From assembly GCA_017522065.1 (NCBI GenBank), contig JAFXAD010000049.1:1-64000 (forward strand): a DNA stretch of 64,000 nucleotides. Direction: 5' to 3'. Within the stretch, counting starts at the first letter, position 1. Each line of letters starts with the position of its first letter. The DNA comes from Bacteroidales bacterium (GTDB lineage: Bacteria; Bacteroidota; Bacteroidia; Bacteroidales; P3). The translations under genes were made by a program, and so were the position numbers. Below, piece by piece: positions 1-7,267 of the stretch. Under the pieces are notes generated by a model, which had not been told where the DNA came from, ran no database searches, and saw only the letters and a list, made by a program, of their open reading frames with translations.

Positions 1-140
1 CGTTTAATTCGCGTTTTGTTTGCAAAACAAATTTCTAAATATCAATTCGTTTAATTCGTACAATTGCTCATTGCATTTTCTTTATTCATTATGTATTCGC
101 AGGCATACCACGCCGTTTTAAATAATTATTAGAGGTGCTC
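1..140 (+). repeat. MITE-like dispersed repeat, copy A (cut by window edge)
   Basis: These 140 bases match 4309-4448 with only three visible differences and no gap, and their core recurs inverted at 45513-45748. The right end reads TTATTAGAGGTGCTC and lies seven bases from the stop codon of the lipoprotein gene that follows. The left end is outside the window. An internal palindrome (GTTTTG, TTTGC, CAAAAC) is present near base 13. It has no coding capacity. Interpreted as a non-autonomous mobile or dispersed intergenic element; no transposase is nearby. Confidence 0.8.
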
Positions 141-146
141 TGTTAG

Positions 147-1625
147 TTAAAACGTTCTTACATAATAGGTATAGATTGCCTTGCCCTTTGGCGACATGTC
201 GAGCAGCGTGTTGCGCACCGACTCCTGCAGCGACTCGTTGCGTTTGCCCGGACGAGTCACCGACTCCCATGAGAAGTTCGCGTTGATGTCGCCGAAGTTT
301 GGCGTGCATTCAGCAATAACGATGTCGATACGCACTAAGCGGCATGCGCTGATAGCGTCGGCCGACTTGAAGTTGGGGTGGAATGTCACGCCCAGCTCAG
401 TTTCGGCAGGGTTATCCTTCAAGGTGTTGGCAAAGAGGGTTCCGTCGAGTGTCATCACTTCGGGCAACTCGGGGGTGGGTTTGGCAACATACTGCCACTC
501 TTTTTTCAGAGTGCCGTCATTGTTATAGTAAGTGTAGACATCAGCCTCATTGTCGTCGGCCAGGACCTTGTTGCCGCTGGCATCGGTGGTCATTTTCGGG
601 GTGAGGGCGGCAGCCTTGCGCGTTTTGGAATAAAACTCGAAGTCCTCAGTCACGTCGGTCACACGGACATCGAGCTTGTCGATAGTATAGGCCGTCACCT
701 TGCTCATATCCAGATAAAGATTGCGGAACAGATGAGTGAATGGTTTTGGCACACCCTGTTCCATCAGTGCAGTAGCGTTCTTGTATATATCCGACCACGG
801 CTGCAGGCAGGGATAGTACTCGTAGCGACAGTCGGAAGCGTTGATATAGTTTGGTTTGTCGACAACACAGACAATATCCTGACCATTCTCATCGTAGTAG
901 TTGCCACCCTGGTCGACCGAAGGATATTTGGTCGAGAAGGCAAAGTTGTCGGCGGAAAGGGTGTAGGTAGTGTAGCTGTATCCGCGATCCTGCCAAGCCT
1001 TTTCGACAAGGCCTTTTATTTCGTTGGCTGGAGTATTGAACACAATGAAGTACAGATGTTTGTCTTTTTTCTTTTCCTTGAAGTTGGTGATGAAGAAATC
1101 GATCGTGTTGCCCTTCTTGAGCCATTCGGTGAAATACTTCTTCTCGAAGTTCTCGAACTGTTCCTTACGGTCGGCAGTGTATTCCTCGCAGTCGGAAACG
1201 AGTATGGCTTCTTCCGAACCTCCGGTTATGCGTTTGAAGGTTTCCTCGATTGGAGCCATGATTTCAGAGGAATATGACTTAGGATCAGTCACCTTGTTGA
1301 AAAGCTGCGTCGTGGAATAGTCCAGCTCCGTGATTTCGTTACCACCCAGTTTGTACCACTTGACCTCGCCGGTCAGACGCTGGGTAAGATAGTTGAGCAT
1401 CTGTGCGTTGTCGCCCTGCGTGAAGGCATTGACCATGCCGTTCGAGAAGTCGATATAGACACTTTTTGCCTTCGAAGGGTTGCCATAGTCCTGGCAATCT
1501 TTCATTTGGTATGCCTCAATGTTCTCGGCAGTGTAGACATCTTCGCCGGTTGAGCCGCAAGAGGCGACAAAGGCGGCTGCGGAAACGCAAAGGGCAAGGC
1601 CCAAGAATAAATTTTTACGGATCAT
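147..1625 (-). CDS. Predicted lipoprotein of unknown function, possible vWA-like fold
   Basis: A 492-residue protein starting at MIRKNLFLG; an upstream in-frame ATG (1655) would put ten extra polar residues before the signal and is less likely. The signal peptide ends in the lipobox VASC (Cys23), so it should be a lipoprotein processed by signal peptidase II. After it, VYIDFSNGM and, further on, AILVSDCEEY resemble the first strand and the central strand of a von Willebrand A-type fold, but a full metal-site motif is not clear. The rest is Tyr/Asp/Lys-rich with no repeats. The gene stands alone, with a promoter-like box at 1778. Family not recognised; the vWA idea is inference. Confidence 0.8.
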   Translation of the reverse strand: MIRKNLFLGLALCVSAAAFVASCGSTGEDVYTAENIEAYQMKDCQDYGNPSKAKSVYIDFSNGMVNAFTQGDNAQMLNYLTQRLTGEVKWYKLGGNEITELDYSTTQLFNKVTDPKSYSSEIMAPIEETFKRITGGSEEAILVSDCEEYTADRKEQFENFEKKYFTEWLKKGNTIDFFITNFKEKKKDKHLYFIVFNTPANEIKGLVEKAWQDRGYSYTTYTLSADNFAFSTKYPSVDQGGNYYDENGQDIVCVVDKPNYINASDCRYEYYPCLQPWSDIYKNATALMEQGVPKPFTHLFRNLYLDMSKVTAYTIDKLDVRVTDVTEDFEFYSKTRKAAALTPKMTTDASGNKVLADDNEADVYTYYNNDGTLKKEWQYVAKPTPELPEVMTLDGTLFANTLKDNPAETELGVTFHPNFKSADAISACRLVRIDIVIAECTPNFGDINANFSWESVTRPGKRNESLQESVRNTLLDMSPKGKAIYTYYVRTF

Positions 1626-1777
1626 AATGTTATATAATTTCAAATTATTATTCAAAAAATATTTTGACGATTATGTGCTGACAATAGTGTTTCCATTATC
1701 ACACCGGCTATCTTACTAATCATTTACAGACACTTATGCCAAAACAAACATAACCATCATAACTTTGTATTACACTG

Positions 1778-1811
1778 CAAAATTACACATTTTCTTGAAA
1801 TATAAAACAAA
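1778..1811 (-). promoter_or_regulatory. Candidate promoter of the lipoprotein gene
   Basis: On the minus strand there is a -7 box TAATTTTG (1785-1778) and a TTTG (1811-1808) 22 bases upstream of it. The spacing is slightly longer than the usual 19-21 for Bacteroidota, so the -33 assignment is tentative. The start codon lies about 150 bases downstream. Confidence 0.45.
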
Positions 1812-1877
1812 ATTCACATAAATTTTTAAAAACCAAAATCAAATAGATACGCTGCCATACTTGTTGCGTTACTTATC

Positions 1878-2144
1878 ATGAATGTGAAACACAACAAGAT
1901 TATTGGCTCCATCCATTTTCTTCGATATCAGAACCGACAAAATGCAAATGTCGATTCTTATTCTGACACCACCAACCCGGCTCTAATCGAATACATGAAC
2001 CTCTATAAAATCCCAGCCTACTCGCGACGCTGGTTTGTGTACGAGCTTTTCATCGGCTACCCCTTCTTCATGGCTGGTCGCAACAAACTCCCTGACGGTT
2101 CTATAAAGTTTTCACCCTATCCTCTACACCCTATCCTTCGATAG
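1878..2144 (+). CDS. Small open frame of doubtful status (88 aa)
   Basis: An 88-codon frame with no recognised family. Its middle part (about residues 34-80) uses mostly C or G at third positions, such as the run ILE-PRO-ALA-TYR coded atc-cca-gcc-tac, which looks like genuine coding sequence of this genome, while the first 30 codons are AT-rich. No promoter box was seen. It may be a real small protein or the surviving fragment of a larger gene. Confidence 0.35.
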   Translation: MNVKHNKIIGSIHFLRYQNRQNANVDSYSDTTNPALIEYMNLYKIPAYSRRWFVYELFIGYPFFMAGRNKLPDGSIKFSPYPLHPILR

Positions 2145-2451
2145 CTCTATTATCGCTAAAATGTCGAATGTAAAATGTAAAAACAACATCATTCCTACAA
2201 TAACGAAAATAATAATATACAGATAATCAACTTCAATATATTTTGCCACAGCCGTTTCTATTAACAGTGAAGTAAGACGGGGCTGCCACGCACATGGCTC
2301 CTCCACGCGTGCCACTGGCACTTGTGCCATTTATTGGCAAAACGTGCAAGCACGTATATTATAAAACTAAAAAACAGTAATTTAAATACAACTCACAATA
2401 AATATTAACATCCTCGCGGTAAACTTTTTTTATGGAAATCGTACTACGGAG
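2145..2451. other. Intergenic stretch, nothing convincing
   Basis: AT-rich sequence between the small frame and the tatC stop. It contains short inverted repeats (GTGCCA-CT-GGCAC near 2306; ACGTG-CAAG-CACGT near 2341) that could help end tatC transcription, but neither is followed by a T run on the minus strand. No gene seen. Confidence 0.4.
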
Positions 2452-3252
2452 CTAATCAGAGTTTCCTCTTTCACGTTTCTCTACACGGCTGACAACCATG
2501 CGTGAGAACTCGTAGAGGAGGTAGAGGGGGGCAGCGACGAGGGTCATCGTGAAGATATCGGTCGACGGGGTGATGAAGGCGGCAAGGATGAGAACTACGA
2601 CCACCGCAATCTTGCGGTAGCGACGGAGCAGGCTCGACTTGAGGACTCCAATCCGGGCAAAGAAATAGGCCACAACCGGCATCTCGAACACTAATCCCAT
2701 GGCGAGCATCATGCCGATGAAGGTGCTGATGTAGGAATTGAGCGATATCTGGTTGACTATGCGGTCACTGACCTGATAATTGCCAAGAAAATTGAACGTG
2801 AGCGGAAAAATAAGAAAGTATGCCAACGCAAGCCCCAAAAAGAACTGGAAGAAAAAGGCCGCTACCGCAGCCACGGCGGGTTTGCGCTCCTTGGCATAGA
2901 GGGCCGGCGAGACGAAGAACCACAGTTCGGTGACCAAATAGGGCAGCGCCAGCACGAGCGCCACATAGAACGACATGCTGATATGCGTCATCAACTGTGA
3001 AGAGAGATTGATGTTTATCATCTCTATTTCAGTAACGTGAGGGCATAACCCTGATATACCGATTGCATCGCCCAGCCTGCACATGGCACGGTAGGTGACG
3101 AAATCGGGGCGGCACGGCTGGAAGACTATCCCGTCGAAAACAAATCCTTTGAAACAGAACACACCGACGGCAAGAACGGCGACCACGGCGAGACATCTTA
3201 TCAGCATCCACCGCATGACCTCTACGTGTTCCCAAAATGTCTTTACGGGCAT
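2452..3252 (-). CDS. tatC: Sec-independent protein translocase TatC
   Basis: A 266-residue inner-membrane protein that forms the core twin-arginine receptor for export of folded proteins. The N-terminus has the TatC signature (FWEHVEVMRWMLIR, family form FxxHLxELR), followed by six hydrophobic segments; the loop FVSPALYAKERK between TM2 and TM3 and the segment AAFITPSTDIFTM near TM6 match the family. Length is typical. Its ATG overlaps the stop of the upstream transporter gene by one base (TAATG), indicating translational coupling. TatA/TatB are not in the window. Confidence 0.95.
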   Translation of the reverse strand: MPVKTFWEHVEVMRWMLIRCLAVVAVLAVGVFCFKGFVFDGIVFQPCRPDFVTYRAMCRLGDAIGISGLCPHVTEIEMININLSSQLMTHISMSFYVALVLALPYLVTELWFFVSPALYAKERKPAVAAVAAFFFQFFLGLALAYFLIFPLTFNFLGNYQVSDRIVNQISLNSYISTFIGMMLAMGLVFEMPVVAYFFARIGVLKSSLLRRYRKIAVVVVLILAAFITPSTDIFTMTLVAAPLYLLYEFSRMVVSRVEKRERGNSD

Positions 3253-4001
3253 TATTGTGTTGGTTGTTTGATTTTTGGAGGATTCTTGTGCATGATTTCC
3301 TGCATCATCTCAACCGACTTCTGATTGCTGGTCTTGCTCTCGAATCGCGGCATTGTGGAGATGACCATGAAAACAGCAAAACCAATGAGAATGATGCCCA
3401 CCGATTTGTTGAAGGCTTTGAGGAAACGATAGGTGATGATATTCTGAAGGAGCGATGCAAGCTTGCATTTGAGGATGTCCATGCTGAGTGTCGCAAAGAG
3501 CACTCCGGCGAAGAAAAGGTAACGCTGACCCAACGATATCTCACCCTCGCCAAACACCAGGATTGTCACCATCGTCGACCAATAAATCCAGATGAGGGGA
3601 TTGAAAAAGTTGAGTGTTAGACCATGGAGATAGACGTTCAGGCGAGACGGAATCTGCACATTGCGGAAATTGATGCGGTCGTTCTCGCTAACCTCGGCAG
3701 TGTGGCGCGTCTTGAGGAACATAGTGTAGAATCCAAAACCTGCCACAACTCCCGCCCCAGCATAGCGCACCCAACGCGTGTTCAGAATGGCCAGCATATC
3801 GTCGATGGGTATATTGCGCGAAATCAGCAACAACAATGTTACAATGAGTATATCGCTCGTACTTACTCCATAGGTAAAGGGCACTGCATTGCGGAAACCG
3901 TAATGGACACTCGTCTGGATCTGCGAGAAGAACGCAGGTCCGAAACTGAAGAAGAGCGATAGGGCTACGCCCCCCAATATACCCAATAAGAATAGTCCCA
4001 T
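3252..4001 (-). CDS. LysE/RhtB-family exporter-like membrane protein
   Basis: A 249-residue protein with about six hydrophobic segments and the LysE-type layout: an N-terminal helix LGGVALSLFFSFGPAFFSQ with a central FGPAF motif, a polar central loop of about 35 residues, and a second three-helix set beginning LTLNFFNPLIWIYWSTM (the NP in the second half is typical). LysE-family proteins export amino acids or other small solutes; the substrate cannot be read here. A charged 25-residue tail follows the last helix. First gene of a two-gene unit with tatC (one-base overlap). Confidence 0.8.
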   Translation of the reverse strand: MGLFLLGILGGVALSLFFSFGPAFFSQIQTSVHYGFRNAVPFTYGVSTSDILIVTLLLLISRNIPIDDMLAILNTRWVRYAGAGVVAGFGFYTMFLKTRHTAEVSENDRINFRNVQIPSRLNVYLHGLTLNFFNPLIWIYWSTMVTILVFGEGEISLGQRYLFFAGVLFATLSMDILKCKLASLLQNIITYRFLKAFNKSVGIILIGFAVFMVISTMPRFESKTSNQKSVEMMQEIMHKNPPKIKQPTQ

Positions 4002-4023
4002 ATCGACAGCTGGTAATGGATAA

Positions 4024-4072
4024 AGGTTATAGGTTATAGGTTATAGGTTAAAGGTTATAGGTTATAGGTTAA
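4024..4072. repeat. Heptamer tandem repeat (7 units)
   Basis: Seven head-to-tail seven-base units: AGGTTAT three times, AGGTTAA, AGGTTAT twice, AGGTTAA. It starts 22 bases upstream of the exporter start codon, inside the probable promoter/leader of the exporter-tatC unit. Such repeats can change copy number by slippage. Confidence 0.95.
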
Positions 4073-4292
4073 AGATTTTTTTGCCGGTTTAGGATACACA
4101 CACTGTTTATATCGTTACAACTTATTATTTATTCATTTATTAAAATTCTATTAACGGCAAAAGACTTTCTTTATTGCACACAAGACGAAAAAATCAACTC
4201 TTCAAGTTTTTTATTTCGCAAACAGGGATACCTGCGTACTCAGAAATCGAAAAGCATTACACCTCATAACTGCCACATAGCACTTCATTTAT

Positions 4293-4448
4293 GGTAACCT
4301 CTAAAATTTGTTTAATTCGCGTTTTGTTAGCAAAACAAATTTCTAAATATCAATTCGTTTAATTCGTACAATTGCTCATTGCATTTTCTTTATTCATTTT
4401 GTATTCGCAGGCATACCACGCCGTTTTAAATAATTATTAGAGGTGCTC
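4293..4448 (+). repeat. MITE-like dispersed repeat, copy B (short form)
   Basis: A 156-base copy bounded by GGTAACCTCTAA on the left and TTATTAGAGGTGCTC on the right, which are inverted copies of each other over the core ACCTCTAA. Bases 4309-4448 match copy A with three differences. Compared with copy C it lacks about 80 bases between the left end and the GTTTTG palindrome, so it looks like an internally deleted form. It sits directly upstream of the promoter of the PurL-like gene. Confidence 0.85.
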
Positions 4449-4465
4449 TTATAACACTTTTTTAG

Positions 4466-4473
4466 TATCTTTG
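4466..4473 (+). promoter_or_regulatory. -7 promoter box of the PurL-like gene
   Basis: TATCTTTG fits TAnnTTTG exactly and lies 36 bases before the start codon. No TTTG is found at the expected -33 position, which falls inside the right end of repeat copy B. Confidence 0.6.
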
Positions 4474-4509
4474 CACCTTGAGAAGTAATTTTTAATTTTC
4501 AGAAACAAA

Positions 4510-5325
4510 TTGAACGAAAACGAAATAGTAAGCGAAGAGGTTCTTGAGGCCATGGGAATTAGCCGCCCCGCCTACGAGGAGATACAGACCCTCGTTGGCC
4601 GTCTGCCATCCATCGACGAGCTAAGCACGCTGCTGGCAATGTGGCGCAGTCAGGGGAACGGCCAAAGTTTGCTGACTTGGCTGAAAGGACAGCCCCACAG
4701 CACAGAACGCCACGACTACATCGAGAGCGAACATGAACCGCAGAGCAGAGAGGTCCGCGAACCACGTGTGCGTGAATGCATCGAGATTGCACGGTCGCTG
4801 TTTGGACACAACGAGACGGAAAACCTCGCCATAACGAAAATAGACGAACACGTGGACACGGTGCACCGAGGCGATGCCATATACATGGTTGGCGACGTGT
4901 CGGAATTTTTTGTGGATTCAGAATACGGACGGAGGTTCCTGCACCTCGTGCCTGCTCCTGTCGAAATGGACGACGACGAGACTATGGAATACATATCCAT
5001 GATATTGCAGAGCTTGGAAGACAACGGAACGATATTCAGGCATGTGCCTATCGGTACAGGCGGACTGTTCGGCACACTGCTGCAATGCATAGGCTCTGCT
5101 GGCAGAGGGTTCGACATACTCAGTTGCCGAGAGGTGAGGCTCGATGCGTTCCTTTTCGGCGAACACGGCGGGCGCTACCTGGCTATACTCAACGAACCGA
5201 ACGAAGACTTTTTCCTACAGAAGCTGACGGAAGCACGCCTGAACTGCTGCTTTCTCGGTCGCGTCACGAAAAACCGCGTCCTGGTCGACGATATGGACTT
5301 CGGCAAGGTCGATATCTACCTATAA
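4510..5325 (+). CDS. PurL-like degenerate protein (AIR synthase-related)
   Basis: A 271-residue protein that looks like an internally shortened FGAM synthase II (PurL). The N-terminus (SEEVLEAMGISRPAYEEIQT, then GRLPSIDELSTLLAMW) follows the start of PurL, where the family continues W-S-E-H-C-S-Y-K; here the active-site stretch has become WRSQGNGQSL, so catalytic residues are lost. Residues about 185-265 (GGLFGTLLQCIG, GFDIL, LFGEHGGRYLAIL, FLGRVTK) resemble an AIRS C-terminal domain. The TTG start at 4510 is chosen because the aligned N-terminus begins before the first ATG (4552). Probably non-catalytic; a regulatory or binding role is only inference. Confidence 0.6.
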   Translation: MNENEIVSEEVLEAMGISRPAYEEIQTLVGRLPSIDELSTLLAMWRSQGNGQSLLTWLKGQPHSTERHDYIESEHEPQSREVREPRVRECIEIARSLFGHNETENLAITKIDEHVDTVHRGDAIYMVGDVSEFFVDSEYGRRFLHLVPAPVEMDDDETMEYISMILQSLEDNGTIFRHVPIGTGGLFGTLLQCIGSAGRGFDILSCREVRLDAFLFGEHGGRYLAILNEPNEDFFLQKLTEARLNCCFLGRVTKNRVLVDDMDFGKVDIYL

Positions 5326-5372
5326 AACGTACCCCCCTAACCCATCAAACCCATAAAACCCATAAAGCATCT

Positions 5373-5410
5373 TCAAAAAAAACGGCGGTCCTTGCGGATC
5401 GTCGTTTTTT
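5373..5410. terminator. Bidirectional intrinsic terminator
   Basis: An 11-bp stem AACGGCGGTCC / GGATCGTCGTT (two G-T pairs) with loop TTGC, preceded by an A run and followed by TTTTTT. It lies between the convergent PurL-like and rplS genes and can serve both strands. Confidence 0.85.
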
Positions 5411-5460
5411 CACATATTCCGAGCCATCTGACGTGCAGGGTCGAAACCCTGTCACAAATC

Positions 5461-5814
5461 TTAGCGGCGTTTCTCTTTGATACGAGCCTTCTTACCTGTA
5501 AGATTGCGGAGATAGAAGATTCTTGCTCTGCGGACGGCACCATGCTTGTTGACATCGATTTGCTCGATGAAAGGGGAAGCAATGGGGAAAATTCTTTCCA
5601 CACCGACACCGTTGGTAATCTTACGAACAGTAAAGGTTTTAGTAGATCCACTTCCGGAAAGCTGCAGGACCACACCCTGGAAATTCTGGATACGCTCCTT
5701 GTTACCTTCCTTGATTTTGTAATGGACAGTGATGGTATCTCCGGCCTTGAATTCGGGGAACTGTTTCTGTTCGACCAAATTTTCTACATATTGCATTATT
5801 TCTGTTTTTCCCAT
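5461..5814 (-). CDS. rplS: 50S ribosomal protein L19
   Basis: A 117-residue protein with the L19 core [40 protein letters not shown] and the basic C-terminus ending [10 protein letters not shown]19 sits at the interface of the two ribosomal subunits. The start used gives [13 protein letters not shown]; Met7 is an alternative. It is the last gene of the leftward thrS-infC-rpmI-rplT group (28-base gap from rplT) and runs into the bidirectional terminator at 5373. In many bacteria rplS lies with trmD/rimM, so this linkage is a lineage trait. Confidence 0.97.
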   Translation of the reverse strand: MGKTEIMQYVENLVEQKQFPEFKAGDTITVHYKIKEGNKERIQNFQGVVLQLSGSGSTKTFTVRKITNGVGVERIFPIASPFIEQIDVNKHGAVRRARIFYLRNLTGKKARIKEKRR

Positions 5815-5842
5815 GACTTAGATAGATTTTACAGGTTAAACA

Positions 5843-6187
5843 TTACTTTACCATCTTGACAACAGCTGCGAAAGCCTCCGGGTTGTTCATAGCCAGGTCG
5901 GCAAGAACTTTGCGGTTGAGTTCGATGTTGTTCTTATGGAGTTGTCCCATGAAAACAGAGTAGGAAATTCCGTTGATGCGGCAACCGGCGTTGATACGGT
6001 TGATCCACAGGGCGCGGAACTCTCTTTTCTTGTTTTTACGGTCGCGATAGGCGTAGGTCTGGCCTTTTTCCCATTTGTTTTTGGCTACTGTCCAAACGTT
6101 TTTACCTCTACCCCAATAGCCCTTTGTACGGTTGAGGATTTTTTTTCTGCGTGCTCTTGAAGCAACTGCATTGACTGATCTTGGCAT
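5843..6187 (-). CDS. rplT: 50S ribosomal protein L20
   Basis: A 114-residue protein with the full L20 pattern: the long basic N-terminal extension ([20 protein letters not shown], then [11 protein letters not shown]) and the globular part with [14 protein letters not shown] and [17 protein letters not shown]20 binds 23S rRNA early in assembly and in several bacteria represses its own operon by binding its mRNA. A structured 144-base spacer precedes it here. Confidence 0.98.
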   Translation of the reverse strand: MPRSVNAVASRARRKKILNRTKGYWGRGKNVWTVAKNKWEKGQTYAYRDRKNKKREFRALWINRINAGCRINGISYSVFMGQLHKNNIELNRKVLADLAMNNPEAFAAVVKMVK

Positions 6188-6209
6188 AGTTTTTTAATTT
6201 TTTTTCATT

Positions 6210-6257
6210 TCAGCGGCGGAATAGCGAAATTCCTTTCGGTGCCCCGCAGTCCGCTCT
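6210..6257 (-). promoter_or_regulatory. Candidate structured leader before rplT
   Basis: The 144-base rpmI-rplT spacer is unusually long for this operon. On the minus strand it can fold into an outer stem AGCGG/CCGCT (6255-6251 with 6216-6212) enclosing a perfect hairpin CGAAA-GGAA-UUUCG (6238-6225). Position just before rplT suggests an L20 autoregulatory site, but resemblance to the known L20 target was not established. Confidence 0.4.
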
Positions 6258-6331
6258 TTGGTGCTGTAAATAATGGTTAATTACTCCTTGCCTGGCGCCA
6301 TGGACTCACGTCGGGCGTCCGGCATAAACGA

Positions 6332-6535
6332 TTACATACCGCTCGAAAGGATCATACGTTTGACACGCTTTTCGTCATCGCGGCTCACCAGGGTGGTGTG
6401 GTCGAGATTGCGTTTCTGTGTAGTCTCCTTCTTGGTCAGGATATGACTGTGATAGGCATGCTTTCTTTTGATTTTACCCGTGCCGGTGAAAGCGAAACGC
6501 TTCTTGGCACTTGCTTTACTCTTTAATTTAGGCAT
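6332..6535 (-). CDS. rpmI: 50S ribosomal protein L35
   Basis: A 67-residue, strongly basic protein with the L35 hallmark start [20 protein letters not shown] followed by [16 protein letters not shown]. Length is usual. It follows infC by 60 bases and precedes rplT, the common infC-rpmI-rplT order. Confidence 0.97.
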   Translation of the reverse strand: MPKLKSKASAKKRFAFTGTGKIKRKHAYHSHILTKKETTQKRNLDHTTLVSRDDEKRVKRMILSSGM

Positions 6536-6595
6536 TACTTTACTGTTTTTTAGTTAAAAAGTTTAGGTCACTATATTAGATGACTGGAAATGTGT

Positions 6596-7159
6596 CTATT
6601 TCTTGGGCGCGATGAGCATCATCATGCGCTTGCCTTCGAGTTTAGGCATCTGCTCGGGCTTGCCGTATTCGAGCAAAGCCTCTGCGAATTTGAGCAGCTG
6701 TGCTTCACCCTGCTCCTTGTATAGGATCGAGCGTCCTTTGAAGAAGATGTCGACCTTGACCTTGTTGCCTTCCTTGAGGAAACGGATGGCATGGTTCAGC
6801 TTGAAGTCGAAATCATGGTCGTCGGTTTGCGGACTGAGGCGGATTTCCTTGATAACCACCTTGCTCGATTTGGCCTTCATCTCCTTTTGCTTTTTCTTCT
6901 GTTCGTAGTTGAACTTCTGGTAGTCGATGATTTTGCAAACCGGCGGTTGGGCATTGGGCGAGATTTCGACGAGGTCGAGTCCCTGGTCGTAAGCCAGACG
7001 CAGGGCATCGCGGATGTCCATAATGGTTGGTTCCATACCTTCACCGACAACGCGCACGGCAGGAGCGGTGATACGGTCGTTGATGCGATGGTCCGGTTCT
7101 TTCTTGACTGGACCGCGGTTAGGCCCGCGGTTGGGTTGAGGTTTTAATGGTGCTGCCAA
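6596..7159 (-). CDS. infC: Translation initiation factor IF-3
   Basis: A 187-residue IF-3: N-domain ([54 protein letters not shown]), lysine-rich linker, and C-domain ([14 protein letters not shown], ending [16 protein letters not shown]). IF-3 keeps the 30S subunit free and checks start codons. The frame has a TAA two codons before the TTG at 7159-7157 and no ATG until Met42, inside the conserved N-domain, so translation must begin at a non-AUG codon, most simply this TTG. Rare infC starts allow IF-3 to limit its own synthesis in other bacteria. A Pro/Arg/Asn-rich 20-residue head precedes the core. Confidence 0.96.
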   Translation of the reverse strand: MAAPLKPQPNRGPNRGPVKKEPDHRINDRITAPAVRVVGEGMEPTIMDIRDALRLAYDQGLDLVEISPNAQPPVCKIIDYQKFNYEQKKKQKEMKAKSSKVVIKEIRLSPQTDDHDFDFKLNHAIRFLKEGNKVKVDIFFKGRSILYKEQGEAQLLKFAEALLEYGKPEQMPKLEGKRMMMLIAPKK

Positions 7160-7267
7160 ATTTTAAAAAATTGAATTTGTAAATTGAATATTTAGTGACA
7201 ATTATTAAATAACGTATAAACGATATTTCTTTACTTAATCTGCAAAAATTATTTTATCGTATTAATT

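Noticed and set aside
2124-2330. 68-codon minus-strand frame with a hydrophobic stretch
   Set aside because: Poor codon use and a basic random N-terminus; no support as a membrane peptide.
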